Part shown: positions 27,350-37,052 of the stretch, piece by piece
Position numbering within the stretch: the stretch's first letter is position 1
Layout of the letters: every line of letters begins with the position of its first letter
Origin: Candidatus Defluviibacterium haderslevense
GTDB taxonomy: Bacteria; Bacteroidota; Bacteroidia; Chitinophagales; Saprospiraceae
Assembly (NCBI GenBank): GCA_016712225.1
Contig: JADJRL010000003.1
Location: forward strand, 3,051,501 to 3,115,500
DNA: 64,000 nucleotides
Reading direction: 5' to 3'
Notes under the pieces: model-generated
What the model saw: only the letters and a program-made list of their open reading frames with translations
The model's database searches: none
What the model was told of the DNA's origin: nothing
Program-made: the position numbers and the translations under genes

Positions 27350-28963
27350 ATGCTTTCAGTAGATAATGTATCACTCCGTTACGGAAAAAAAATTTTATTC
27401 GAAGATGTAAATATAAAATTTACACCAGGGAATTGTTACGGAATTATAGGTGCCAATGGAGCCGGAAAAACGACTTTTATTAAAATTTTATCCGGAGAAC
27501 TGGATTCACAAACCGGGCATGTATCCTTAGGTCCTGGAGAACGTTTGGCGGTTTTGAATCAGAATCAATCAGCTTTTGATGATTACCAAGCACTGACAAC
27601 AGTCATCATGGGTCATAAAAAATTATATGAATTAATTCAGGAAAAGGACGCCATATATGCTAAAGAAAATTTTTCTGATGCTGATGGGATTCGAGCATCA
27701 GAACTGGAAAGTGAATTTGCTGAAATGAATGGTTGGAATGCTGAATATGAAGCAGCTGAATTGTTGAGTGGTATGGGTGTGACAGAAGATAAACATTATG
27801 TTTATATGAAAGATTTGGAAAGTAATGATAAAGTTCGTGTATTATTAGCACAGGCTTTATTCGGAAATCCAGATATTCTACTCCTTGATGAGCCTACTAA
27901 CAATTTAAGTATTGATGCAGTGATGTGGCTTGAACAATTTTTAGCCAATTTTAAAAATACGGTTATTGTAGTATCACATGATAGGCACTTTTTAGATCAA
28001 GTGTGTACTCATGTTGCAGACATTGATTTTAATAAAATAAGATTGTTTGCAGGAAACTATTCTTTCTGGTATCAGACCAGTCAATTAGCTTCCAGGCAGA
28101 GATCAGATAGCAATAAAAAGATTGAAGAAAAGCGTAAAGAACTCATGGAATTTATTGCACGATTTAGTGCTAATGCTTCCAAATCCAAACAAGCTACTTC
28201 AAGACAAAAACATCTCGAAAAATTAACCATAGATGATATCCAACCATCTACAAGGAGGTATCCGGGTATTATGTTTAAACAAGATCGTGAAGCAGGAGAC
28301 CAAATTTTAAAGATAGAACAATTGTCCTATGTTAAAGAGGGTATCACCTGGTTTAAAGATGTGAGTTTCTCTGTAAATAAAGGTGATAAAATAGCATTGA
28401 TCTCTAAAGACCCTATGAGCATTACTGTTTTTTTTGAAATGCTCTTCGGACATATCCCACCATCAACAGGTGAAGTTCAATGGGGAATTACGATCACTTC
28501 ATCCTATTTTCCAAAAGACAATAGCGCCTTTTTTGACAATGAAGATAATCTTGTAGATTGGTTAAGACAGTATTCCACAGAAAAAGACGAAAATTATATT
28601 CGAGGATTCTTGGGACGAATGTTGTTTTCTGGAGATGATGTTTTTAAAAAATGTAAGGTACTTTCTGGAGGCGAGAAAGTTCGCTGTATGTTATCTAGAA
28701 TGATGTTGACCAATGCAAATTTTTTAGTATTAGATGATCCTACCAATCACCTGGATATGGAATCTATTACTGCATTAAATAATGGTCTCATTGATTTCAA
28801 AGGGATGATGATGTTTTACTCTCACGATTACGAATTTAATAATACTACTGCGAATCGCATTATTGAATTAACACCAAAGGGTATTTTAGATAAGAATATG
28901 AGCTATGAAGAATATCTAGCAGATTCAAGGGTTAAGGAGCAGTTGAAGGAGTTGTACGGGTAG
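27350..28963 (+). CDS. ABC-F family ATPase (ribosome-associated type)
   Basis: The 537-residue protein has two ABC domains and no membrane segment. NBD1 has Walker A GANGAGKT (34-41) and DILLLDEPTNNLS. Its signature loop reads LESNDKVRVLLAQ instead of LSGGQ. NBD2 keeps LSGGEKVRCMLSRMM and LVLDDPTNHLD, but its P-loop is eroded (LISKDPMSITVFF). The linker is the basic alpha-helical P-site motif region (SASKSKQATSRQKHLEKL). ABC-F proteins act on ribosomes stalled or blocked at the exit site. The lost half-sites seem to be a feature of the Bacteroidota subgroup, by recall, rather than damage. The 3' end runs straight into a minisatellite. Confidence 0.92.
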   Translation: MLSVDNVSLRYGKKILFEDVNIKFTPGNCYGIIGANGAGKTTFIKILSGELDSQTGHVSLGPGERLAVLNQNQSAFDDYQALTTVIMGHKKLYELIQEKDAIYAKENFSDADGIRASELESEFAEMNGWNAEYEAAELLSGMGVTEDKHYVYMKDLESNDKVRVLLAQALFGNPDILLLDEPTNNLSIDAVMWLEQFLANFKNTVIVVSHDRHFLDQVCTHVADIDFNKIRLFAGNYSFWYQTSQLASRQRSDSNKKIEEKRKELMEFIARFSANASKSKQATSRQKHLEKLTIDDIQPSTRRYPGIMFKQDREAGDQILKIEQLSYVKEGITWFKDVSFSVNKGDKIALISKDPMSITVFFEMLFGHIPPSTGEVQWGITITSSYFPKDNSAFFDNEDNLVDWLRQYSTEKDENYIRGFLGRMLFSGDDVFKKCKVLSGGEKVRCMLSRMMLTNANFLVLDDPTNHLDMESITALNNGLIDFKGMMMFYSHDYEFNNTTANRIIELTPKGILDKNMSYEEYLADSRVKEQLKELYG

Positions 28964-28969
28964 TTGGGA

Positions 28970-29146
28970 GGTAATCGGTTTGAATGGTGATCGGTTGGAG
29001 TGGTAATTGTGTAATCAGTCTGAAAAGGTAATCGGTTTGAATGGTAATCGGTTTGGGGGGTAATCGGGTAATCGGTCTGAATGGTAATCGGGTGATCGGT
29101 TTGAGAGGTAATCGCGTAATCGGTTGGAATGGTAATCTGTTGGGAT
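28970..29146. repeat. Minisatellite with 16/24-bp units built on 8-bp blocks
   Basis: Nine imperfect units begin with GGTAATCG. The basic unit is GGTAATCGGTTTGAAT (16 bp); several units are 24 bp through one extra GGTAATCG-like block. It starts seven bases after the ABC-F stop codon. A minus-strand frame through it encodes a repetitive RLPFQPIT peptide, which is probably meaningless. Confidence 0.85.
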
Positions 29147-29208
29147 TATAAAGAGAATTCAAGCAAAAAAAACATCAGTTGCCCATCAACAGATCAAAAA
29201 TAGGATAG

Positions 29209-31083
29209 TTAATTTATGAATTTCCATTGAAGTATGATTCTTGCAAAAAAATCATATTCGGGATATCCAAAAATATAATTGGGTCGATTTTTTTCCCAAA
29301 AGGAATCGATGTGTTCGAAATTTATTTTCGCAGTAAATTCATCTACTCGTAATGTCAGAAATGCATTAATTGTAGGAACTAGGGTTTCGTTATAGCTTCC
29401 TATAGGATAGAATTGATCTGTGTAGGATTGATATTTGAATTGGGTGCTTGGCGCATTAATTAGAGCTGCAACACCAAAACGAGCATCTAATGATTTTTTA
29501 AAGATAAAACCATTTATGGAAAGATCATGATAGGATTGCCATGCTGACCATCCAGTAACATTAGGTGTTATGCTGTGAACATCTACTTTATGTAGTGTGC
29601 TGAAATGTTTTACATTGAATTGTTTGCTTGCTGCTAAATGAATATATCTGAGTGCATCATTGTATTGCACCGGTCTGGCTTGTGAATTAAAAAAAATCAG
29701 ATGTTTTATGTTACTGATATTAAAATCAAGGTTAGGAATCAAGAATATATTGGATAACCATTTAAAGTCAAAGGATTGAATCGATACATTGTTAAACTGA
29801 TTATCCCATTGCAAAAATCCCTGCAAATAAAATTTTTGAAAAACTAAGGAAGGAATTTGTGAAGATTGATTGAATCGCATTACAAATTGACCTAAAGATG
29901 TAAAGGGTTTTACCAATTCCAAAGATATTCCCGTTTCATTTTTGTTCTGTTGCTTTTTATTTTTATATTCAACATTAAAGTGGTAGCCATACCATTTTAA
30001 ATGGCCTTCTAACCCAAGATGATGTATCGGAATTTCTGTGATGCTGGAATCAAATGAAACGTGATTTGTTTCATATCCATAGGATAGACTGAAGTAGTTG
30101 TTTAGTGTAAGTTTTAACTTTGAATCCCATGAATATTGATGATATATTCTATGGATAGATCCTGTATCCAGAATTAAAGCGTAGGGATAATAATTTCCCG
30201 AACTGGAAATGTTCCCATCCGCAAAAAGATGTTCATAACTATGATAGGCTGAAGATAAGTGTATCGTAGGTTTAAACAAAGGAGTGGTGTGATTAAATGT
30301 ATAATAACTGTGAAAACCATATTGACTATTCTTAATACTTGTAGAAGCAGTGGTGGAATAACTTGGAACGGATTCTCGTATACCGTAATCTACTAGAATA
30401 AGTTTCGGAATGATACTGTCGATGATCCCATGATTATGTCCAATCAAATCGCGATTATTGACATAACAAATGTTGAATCCAAATCGTTGGTCATGGCTGT
30501 AATACTGAATACCGGTTCCAAAGGAACTCAGCAAGTTTTTACTGTTTTGATAAATGCCGAGTTGGTTAATTCGATTATATATTAACGTCCAATGAATATT
30601 GTTCCTGTAGGATCCTGTAAATAATGCATCTGCTGTTAGATTATTTACCAATCCCGATTGTGATTTTCCAAAAGCTTTTCCTTCTGATACACTTACTTCA
30701 GAATATAATTTGTTGCTATGATAAATGGGAAAATGGTCAATGTCCTTGTGAAAAAATGAAGTACCTCCAAAACCGTGATTTAGATGTTCGTTTACCTTGA
30801 ATATTGCTCTATTGAACAAGATTGGTGAGCCATAATTATTTAAAGTAATTTGACCAAATGGATCATACCGCGGAATTAAATATTCAATGGATCGTATTGG
30901 TGAAATATCATTAGTATGACCCGAATAGGTCACTGACATCATTAATGGAATTTTAGCAATTGAATCTTCCCGTAATTTAATACTATCTCTAATTCGATCC
31001 TGGGCAGTCAATTGGAAACTGTAGCCAAGTAACAGAATGGATATTGCTATGAAATTAATTGTTGATTTTTTGCGAATGATCAT
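29209..31083 (-). CDS. Putative porin (Porin_10-like outer-membrane barrel)
   Basis: The 624-residue protein has a signal peptide (FIAISILLLGYSFQLTAQ) followed by long strand-rich sequence. It lacks a TonB-dependent receptor plug. The end (YPEYDFFARIILQWKFIN) resembles the closing strands of the Bacteroidota 'putative porin' family (Porin_10), which also have about 600-700 residues. It is the last gene of a minus-strand run beginning with the TPR gene at 36925, four bases after the LVIVD gene. The solute is unknown. Confidence 0.75.
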   Translation of the reverse strand: MIIRKKSTINFIAISILLLGYSFQLTAQDRIRDSIKLREDSIAKIPLMMSVTYSGHTNDISPIRSIEYLIPRYDPFGQITLNNYGSPILFNRAIFKVNEHLNHGFGGTSFFHKDIDHFPIYHSNKLYSEVSVSEGKAFGKSQSGLVNNLTADALFTGSYRNNIHWTLIYNRINQLGIYQNSKNLLSSFGTGIQYYSHDQRFGFNICYVNNRDLIGHNHGIIDSIIPKLILVDYGIRESVPSYSTTASTSIKNSQYGFHSYYTFNHTTPLFKPTIHLSSAYHSYEHLFADGNISSSGNYYPYALILDTGSIHRIYHQYSWDSKLKLTLNNYFSLSYGYETNHVSFDSSITEIPIHHLGLEGHLKWYGYHFNVEYKNKKQQNKNETGISLELVKPFTSLGQFVMRFNQSSQIPSLVFQKFYLQGFLQWDNQFNNVSIQSFDFKWLSNIFLIPNLDFNISNIKHLIFFNSQARPVQYNDALRYIHLAASKQFNVKHFSTLHKVDVHSITPNVTGWSAWQSYHDLSINGFIFKKSLDARFGVAALINAPSTQFKYQSYTDQFYPIGSYNETLVPTINAFLTLRVDEFTAKINFEHIDSFWEKNRPNYIFGYPEYDFFARIILQWKFIN

Positions 31084-31087
31084 TCTA

Positions 31088-32503
31088 TTAATTTCCTATA
31101 ATTATTTTGTGGATTGAGCTGCCATAATTATTGACTACTCGAACTAAATATAGACCAGGTAAATAATGCGATACATCAATTTTTTTTCTTATAGTTCCCT
31201 GAGTAATCGTTGAAGATTCAAGTACAGTTGTTCCATCTATTTTTAATATCTGATATGAATGGACTTCGGATGCCGCTTCCCATGATATTTCAATATATTC
31301 TTTAGAAGGATTTGGAATTATGGTAAGTTCAAAGTGTTGTATATGATGATTCGAAACTGCTTGTGCACATGATTTGATGACATTACAAGGCTTTTCTATT
31401 CCTTCCAAAACGAACATTCCGTTTTGCATATCTGCAACGATAATATTTCCAGAAGGTAAATAGGGATAAGTGCCCCACGCTCCTTTGTATCTTAAATCGT
31501 TAGTCTCTGTTGAAGTCGGATAATAATATGATTTTATAGGATGTTTTGGATTAGAAATATCATAAACTTGTAAACCATCATAATAATAGGCAACATAAGC
31601 ATATTGACAACTAACTAATGGATTGTGCGGTATGGCAATGTTATCATTTTCAATGGGTAAAGTTGAAATTACTTTTATATTTGAAAAATCATTTAAGTCC
31701 AAAATCTTAACAGGAGAACCATGATTTTCATCAGCCATTACATAAGTTTTTCCATCTGGAGTTAACCATCCTGAATGATTGTATCCTGATTGTTTATATT
31801 CATTAGGTTTGAGTGTAAAAAGTGCAACCGGATTATTAATATCACTAAAATTCATAATAGCAAATCCATCATTCCCACAATTTAAATAGGCCGTGTCATT
31901 TCTAACATACGCATCATGAACATGGCTTGCTTTAATATCACCAAATTGATTAAAATGTCCTAATAATATAGGATTGGTTGGATTCTTTAAATCATAAATA
32001 CTCAATGCATAATATCCATTCTCAGCTTTTTCTGCACAGGAATACAATCTTCCTTTTGGAATATCTAAAAAAATATTATGGGATCTAATCAAAAGCTTTT
32101 TAGAATCATAAACTGTAATGACTGTATCTGGCAATTGGCTAAAATCCATAATCTGTAATGAGCTCTTATCACCTTCGTCACACACAGCATAAAGGTAACA
32201 TTGGTAATCATCATAATCGCGATGAATAACACTTGCATTACTCGTGCCCCCTAAAACTCTTGCCACTTCTTTAGGATGAGTAGGATCTGTAACATCAATA
32301 AAATGTATGCCTAATGTCGAACCAATAATACCATATTCTCTGCCTTTGTTCCATACGCCCCATGCTTCATTAAAAGCATTGTTATGAGCCGATGATCCTG
32401 GAATCAGAGAATCTCTCCAATGACCCAATAATTTCATTTTGACTGGCTGGCAATACAGTGGTAAATGAATACTAATAACAAACAGTGCGACTAAGAATTT
32501 CAT
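31088..32503 (-). CDS. Choice-of-anchor-B / LVIVD repeat protein with T9SS tail
   Basis: The 471-residue protein has a signal peptide (LVALFVISIHLPLYC). It carries a series of LVIVD-type beta-propeller repeats: GIHFIDVTDPTHPKEVARV, ALSIYDLKNPTNPILLGHF, GLQVYDISNPKHPIKSYYY. The N-terminal AWGVWNKGREYGIIGSTLG block is typical of choice-of-anchor B proteins. The last ~75 residues (LTIIPNPSKEYIEI ... LPGLYLVRVV) are a T9SS sorting domain, predicting surface display. The start lies one base after the fabI stop, so it is co-transcribed with a cytoplasmic lipid-synthesis enzyme. Confidence 0.9.
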   Translation of the reverse strand: MKFLVALFVISIHLPLYCQPVKMKLLGHWRDSLIPGSSAHNNAFNEAWGVWNKGREYGIIGSTLGIHFIDVTDPTHPKEVARVLGGTSNASVIHRDYDDYQCYLYAVCDEGDKSSLQIMDFSQLPDTVITVYDSKKLLIRSHNIFLDIPKGRLYSCAEKAENGYYALSIYDLKNPTNPILLGHFNQFGDIKASHVHDAYVRNDTAYLNCGNDGFAIMNFSDINNPVALFTLKPNEYKQSGYNHSGWLTPDGKTYVMADENHGSPVKILDLNDFSNIKVISTLPIENDNIAIPHNPLVSCQYAYVAYYYDGLQVYDISNPKHPIKSYYYPTSTETNDLRYKGAWGTYPYLPSGNIIVADMQNGMFVLEGIEKPCNVIKSCAQAVSNHHIQHFELTIIPNPSKEYIEISWEAASEVHSYQILKIDGTTVLESSTITQGTIRKKIDVSHYLPGLYLVRVVNNYGSSIHKIIIGN

Positions 32504-32504
32504 G

Positions 32505-33308
32505 TTAAAGGTTTAAAACTGCAGGATTCATTCCCATAGATGAAAATCCACCATCGTGATATAAATTTTGCATGGTCACCATTCTGGTGAGATCTGAAAA
32601 CATCACTACACAATAATCCGCACAAGCATCGGCACTTGCATTACCTAATGGACTCATTTTATCCGCATAATCGAAGAATTCCTGAAATCCTTTTATTCCG
32701 GATCCGGCAGTAGTCATGGTTGGAGATTGCGATATCGTATTCACACGTACATGTTTAAGTGTTCCGAAATGGTAGCCAAAACTTCTAGCAAATGATTCTA
32801 ACAATGATTTGGATTCTGCCATTTCGTTATAATCTGGAAATACACGCTGGGAAGCAATATATGTAAGTGCCAACATAGATCCCCATTCATTGATCGCATC
32901 TAATTTAAGTGCCGTCTGCATTAATTTATGAAATGAAATTGCAGATATGTCAAATGACTTTTGCATGAATTCATAATTAAGATCCGTGTAGGGTCTGCCT
33001 TTTCTAACATTAAGAGACATCCCTATGGAGTGAAGTATAAAATCTAATTTACCACCAGTGGCTTCCATAGATTTTGTGAGGAGTTGTTCTAAATCTTCAA
33101 CCAGTGTCGCATCTGCTGGGATAACTTCAACATTTAATTCTTTAGCCAAATCAAATATTTTACCAAAACGCATAGCGACAGGCGCATTGGTTAATGTTAT
33201 TTTAGCTCCCTGTTCCACACACTTTTTAGCGACGTGCCATGCTATAGATTGTTCATCTAATGCACCAAAAATAATGCCTCTTTTTCCTGCTAATAATTGA
33301 TTTGACAT
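32505..33308 (-). CDS. fabI: Enoyl-[acyl-carrier-protein] reductase (NADH), FabI
   Basis: This 267-residue SDR enzyme carries out the last reduction of each fatty acid elongation cycle in the cytoplasm. FabI features are the cofactor loop GIIFGALDEQSIAW and the active site LTYIASQRVFPDYNEMAESK, with Tyr150, Tyr160 and Lys167 spaced exactly as Tyr146/Tyr156/Lys163 of the E. coli enzyme. SQSPTMTTAGSGI is the substrate/inhibitor loop. It lies 35 bases after recN on the same strand and one base before the LVIVD gene. Confidence 0.95.
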   Translation of the reverse strand: MSNQLLAGKRGIIFGALDEQSIAWHVAKKCVEQGAKITLTNAPVAMRFGKIFDLAKELNVEVIPADATLVEDLEQLLTKSMEATGGKLDFILHSIGMSLNVRKGRPYTDLNYEFMQKSFDISAISFHKLMQTALKLDAINEWGSMLALTYIASQRVFPDYNEMAESKSLLESFARSFGYHFGTLKHVRVNTISQSPTMTTAGSGIKGFQEFFDYADKMSPLGNASADACADYCVVMFSDLTRMVTMQNLYHDGGFSSMGMNPAVLNL

Positions 33309-33343
33309 GTTTTTATTTTTTTATAGTTGTAAAATAATTTCTT

Positions 33344-34993
33344 TTATAATTGAATAAGTTCTTTAGCATTGATTAATGCTGCCGAACTCGGCGGATCACC
33401 ACTTAGCATTTTGGCTATCTCCACATATCGTTCGTCAGCTTCTAATTTTTTTAATTTGGTATTTGTGAGTTTTGAAGTGGAGTCTTTGTAAACAAAGAAA
33501 TGGTGCTTGGCTCTGGATGCAACTTGTGGAGAATGGGTAATCGTTATGACCTGATGATGTACTGACATGTCTCTTAAAATATTTCCCATTTGTAAAGCAA
33601 CTTGTCCAGATACTCCGGTATCTATCTCGTCAAAAATCATAGTAGGTAATTCTGCTTTTTGGGCAACCAAAGATTTAATGACCAAATTAAGTCTAGAGAT
33701 CTCACCTCCTGAAGCTTGATTTTTTAAAGCTTTTGGTGAACTACCTTTATTAGATGTAAATTGAAATTCGATAGCATCTATACCTAATTGATTGAGTTCC
33801 GTTGTCTCTTCAAATTTAATATCAAATTGGGCAAATTCCATTCCGAGTAATCTTAATAATGGAGAAGTTCGCTTTACCAATTCTAAGGATTTTTGTTTTC
33901 TAGTCTTAGAAATATTTAAAGCTTGTGACTTTAGTTCTTGGTGTATTGCTTTAATTTCAACATCCAATTGATTGATTTGATCTTCACCATGAGAAATGGA
34001 ATTGAGTTTGGATTCTATCTCATGTTTAAATTGAATGAGTTCGTGATCGGACTGAACCCGATGTTTTTTCATCAAACGGATGATCAGATCAAATCGTTGT
34101 TGAAGGGCAAGTAATTTCTTTGGATCGGTATCAATGTGTTCGGATATAGATTCTAATTCTAATGCTATATCTTTTATTTCAGTTTGAATCAGTTCCAGTC
34201 TATCGTACAAGGTATTTACAATGGGATTTATTCGAACGGATCTTAATAATTGTAAAATATCCTGTACAGAATCTATTACGCCTTTTTCATTATTTAAGAT
34301 GGTCGAAGCATGGTTGGTTTGATTAAGAATTTCTTCGGACTTGGAAGCTATTTTAAGTTCTTCTTCAAGAGTACCGAATTCATTTTCTTTAAGATCTATT
34401 TGTTGTAATTCTTCCCATTGAAATTGCAAAAAATCTTGCTCTTGTTGTGCCTTGATATGCAGTTCCTGAAGTTCTTTTTTATTGCGTTTTAATTGTTCGT
34501 ATTGTTTAAATTGAGTTTGATACTTTTTTACTTCCGTTTGCAATTCTGCAAATGCATCCAATGAATTTAATTGAAATATAGGATCAATAATATCTAAATG
34601 ATCAAATTGTTGATGAATGGAAATCAACATGGGAGCTATTTGATTTATGTCAGTTACTAATGCGGGTGTATCATTAATAAAAGTTCTAGATTTCCCATTG
34701 GGTAAAATTTCCCGTCGAATGATAATTTGTTTAGGATCATCGATATCAATGCTGGCAGTAATTTTTTCCTGCAAGCTTAGTGGAATGTCAAAACAAACTT
34801 CTACAACACATTTTTCTTCTGCATTACGCAACACCTTTGCATCTGTTCTCGCTCCCAATACGAATTGTAAAGCACCAATCATTATAGATTTTCCGGCTCC
34901 GGTCTCACCGGTGATAGCAATAAAATCTGGTGGCCATTGGATGTCCAATGTATCTATAATGGCGTAATTTTTTATGTGGAGTTGTGTTAACAT
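33344..34993 (-). CDS. recN: DNA repair protein RecN
   Basis: The 549-residue SMC-like ATPase has Walker A GETGAGKS (29-36) at the N-terminus and two long coiled-coil arms (about 155-370) with charged heptads. The C-terminal signature is ASGGEISRLNLVIKSL, with Walker B TMIFDEIDTGVSG and the H-loop VITITHSPQVASRA. RecN tethers DNA ends during double-strand break repair. Length and architecture are standard. It follows the TPR gene by 30 bases. Confidence 0.96.
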   Translation of the reverse strand: MLTQLHIKNYAIIDTLDIQWPPDFIAITGETGAGKSIMIGALQFVLGARTDAKVLRNAEEKCVVEVCFDIPLSLQEKITASIDIDDPKQIIIRREILPNGKSRTFINDTPALVTDINQIAPMLISIHQQFDHLDIIDPIFQLNSLDAFAELQTEVKKYQTQFKQYEQLKRNKKELQELHIKAQQEQDFLQFQWEELQQIDLKENEFGTLEEELKIASKSEEILNQTNHASTILNNEKGVIDSVQDILQLLRSVRINPIVNTLYDRLELIQTEIKDIALELESISEHIDTDPKKLLALQQRFDLIIRLMKKHRVQSDHELIQFKHEIESKLNSISHGEDQINQLDVEIKAIHQELKSQALNISKTRKQKSLELVKRTSPLLRLLGMEFAQFDIKFEETTELNQLGIDAIEFQFTSNKGSSPKALKNQASGGEISRLNLVIKSLVAQKAELPTMIFDEIDTGVSGQVALQMGNILRDMSVHHQVITITHSPQVASRAKHHFFVYKDSTSKLTNTKLKKLEADERYVEIAKMLSGDPPSSAALINAKELIQL

Positions 34994-35023
34994 GAATGTT
35001 GATCCGGTGTTATAATTTTTATA

Positions 35024-36925
35024 TTATTGTAATAAATTAAAATCAACTTTTTCGCCAAGTTGTTGAGCTTTAGTCAAGTCCGTTTTGCCAGCAGCTTGTT
35101 GACCAAGAGCTATATATGTTTTTCCTCTTTCCAAATAATACAAACCTGAATTTGGATTGAATTGAATGGCGCGGCTATAATATTCTATGGCTTTAGTTGG
35201 ATTGTTCAATGCTCTATGACATCTTCCTCCTTCATACCAGATATCTGCATTCTTAGGATCATATTTCAAATATTTATCTAAATCTCCGAGTGCCAGATCG
35301 TATTGACCTTGTTGGTTATAAACTATGGATCGATTTAAATATCCTACTTTCCAAGTAGGATCTAATTCTAATCCTTTCGTTAAGTCAGATAGTGCATTGG
35401 GTAAATTTCCTAATTTTGCATTTGCTGCACCTCGGTTGACATAATATTCTGCCATAGGATTCATTTCTATGGCTTTATTGTAATCCAAAATCGCTTTCTG
35501 ATCTTCATTGCGAATAAAAAATAATTTGGCACGACTATTATACGTTGCATGTCCAGCTTTTAATTCAATGGCTCTAGAATAATCTTTAAGTGCAGCATCA
35601 TATTGTTTTAAGTCTCTAAGATGATTGGCCCTATTATTAAATGGGAGTGGTGTGTTGTCATAGAATTCAATAACCCGAGTCCAAAGTGTACCGCTATCCT
35701 TCCAAATTCCACATTGTTTATAACTCATGATTCCAAAAATGGCGAGATAGCACCCAAATCCTGTTAGCACCATCGATTTTTGAGTTGCATGCGTTTCAAC
35801 ATATTGTTGTACATAGTAACAGCATATAAAAAACAATCCAATATAGGCTATATAGGTAAACCGATCAGCTATATATCCCTGTCCTGCTCCTAAAATTTGC
35901 AACAGAAAAACAATATTGAACAGAAAAAAGGCCATTCCAAAAACAAATGCCCTGTAATTTTTTTTAAAGGCCCAATAACTAATATAAAGTATTGCTAAAG
36001 CTACCGGTAATGATAAATAATGCCAAACAGTTATGTTCTCCGGATAAGGATATAAGGGTAATAATTCGTAAGGAAAAACCCATTTTATGAGATAGACAAT
36101 GAAGCTAAAAGATCCAATAAATAGCCTCAATATTCCTGAATGGACTGCTGCAGATTCAAGAGATCCTTGCTTGTCTAACATATATATTCCTAAAAGTCCA
36201 AAACACAATGCACCTATAAAATAGAACCATTTTTCTGTAATTAAATTCCACCCTAGTGGTCTGTTTTTCCAGTAGTCTACGGCCAGCATGGACAAAGGCA
36301 GCGCTACCATTTGAATTTTTGCAAAAAGTCCTAAAACAAATAATATAAAAATCCAAAACGTCCTTGAAGATTTTTGTTGATCTAAGTTTTTGATATACAG
36401 GTACAAGGCACTCAGAAAAAAACTGGCGAACAAAACGTCTTTACGTTCCGTAATCCATGCTACAGATTCAACCCGCATTGGATGAATTCCAAAGAGTAAT
36501 GCCCCTAATGATGCAAACAGCAAGGTCAGACCTAGCGATCTAAATATATAAAAGACCAAAAAAACACAAAGCAAATGCAACAAAAGATTGTTGAAATGCA
36601 TAACATGAGGTTTGAACTCTTTAGTAAAGTGTTTTTCTATAGCGAATGTCAATATGGTTAAAGGGTTATAATTTCCAATAACGTCATGCGTAAATATGGC
36701 TTTGACATTGTTTTTGTTTAATTCAGAGACATAAGGGTTCTCATAAACATTACGGTCATCATCCCAATTCACAAATTCATTTTTTATGGAAGGAGACAAC
36801 ACCAAAAAACTAATAAAAAGTATGAAGAGTATATAATATCTATCTTTAGAGGAAGTTGGGACTTCTTTATGGATGGGTTTACTAATTATCGGCTTAACGG
36901 GTAGGTTTTGTCTTTTTTTGCTCAT
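35024..36925 (-). CDS. Polytopic membrane protein with C-terminal TPR repeats (paralog of 3208-5190)
   Basis: This 633-residue protein has the same architecture as the product of 3208-5190: basic N-terminus, about ten membrane segments over residues 28-390, then TPR units (YDAALKDYSRAIELKAGHAT, QKAILDYNKAIEMNPMAEYY and others). The signature FVNWDDDRNVYENPYVSE and FGIHPMRVESVAWITERKDV matches the paralog closely. TMTC/PMT-like GT-C proteins share this WDD motif. It heads the run TPR-recN-fabI-LVIVD-porin. Glycosyl transfer is possible but unproven. Confidence 0.85.
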   Translation of the reverse strand: MSKKRQNLPVKPIISKPIHKEVPTSSKDRYYILFILFISFLVLSPSIKNEFVNWDDDRNVYENPYVSELNKNNVKAIFTHDVIGNYNPLTILTFAIEKHFTKEFKPHVMHFNNLLLHLLCVFLVFYIFRSLGLTLLFASLGALLFGIHPMRVESVAWITERKDVLFASFFLSALYLYIKNLDQQKSSRTFWIFILFVLGLFAKIQMVALPLSMLAVDYWKNRPLGWNLITEKWFYFIGALCFGLLGIYMLDKQGSLESAAVHSGILRLFIGSFSFIVYLIKWVFPYELLPLYPYPENITVWHYLSLPVALAILYISYWAFKKNYRAFVFGMAFFLFNIVFLLQILGAGQGYIADRFTYIAYIGLFFICCYYVQQYVETHATQKSMVLTGFGCYLAIFGIMSYKQCGIWKDSGTLWTRVIEFYDNTPLPFNNRANHLRDLKQYDAALKDYSRAIELKAGHATYNSRAKLFFIRNEDQKAILDYNKAIEMNPMAEYYVNRGAANAKLGNLPNALSDLTKGLELDPTWKVGYLNRSIVYNQQGQYDLALGDLDKYLKYDPKNADIWYEGGRCHRALNNPTKAIEYYSRAIQFNPNSGLYYLERGKTYIALGQQAAGKTDLTKAQQLGEKVDFNLLQ

Positions 36926-36942
36926 AAAGCATGAATATTTAG

Positions 36943-36950
36943 CAAATTTA
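36943..36950 (-). promoter_or_regulatory. Candidate -7 box for the TPR/recN/fabI run
   Basis: On the minus strand TAAATTTG matches TAnnTTTG and lies 17 bases before the ATG at 36925. A properly spaced TTG is not obvious. Confidence 0.4.
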
Positions 36951-37052
36951 CATCAATTACTGCATTTGATTTTTGAATTCAATCCGCATTAAAACACATG
37001 AATAGTAGGTGCAATGTTAAGGAATTTGAAGCAAATCTTGTACTTTTGCTTC

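Noticed and set aside
28932..29162. 76-codon minus-strand frame with repeated RLPFQPIT units
   Set aside because: Simply the translation of the minisatellite; overlaps the end of the ABC-F gene on the other strand.
37041..37048. TACTTTTG just before lpxD as a -7 box
   Set aside because: Only four bases from the chosen ATG, so transcription would start at or inside the start codon; a chance match is more likely.
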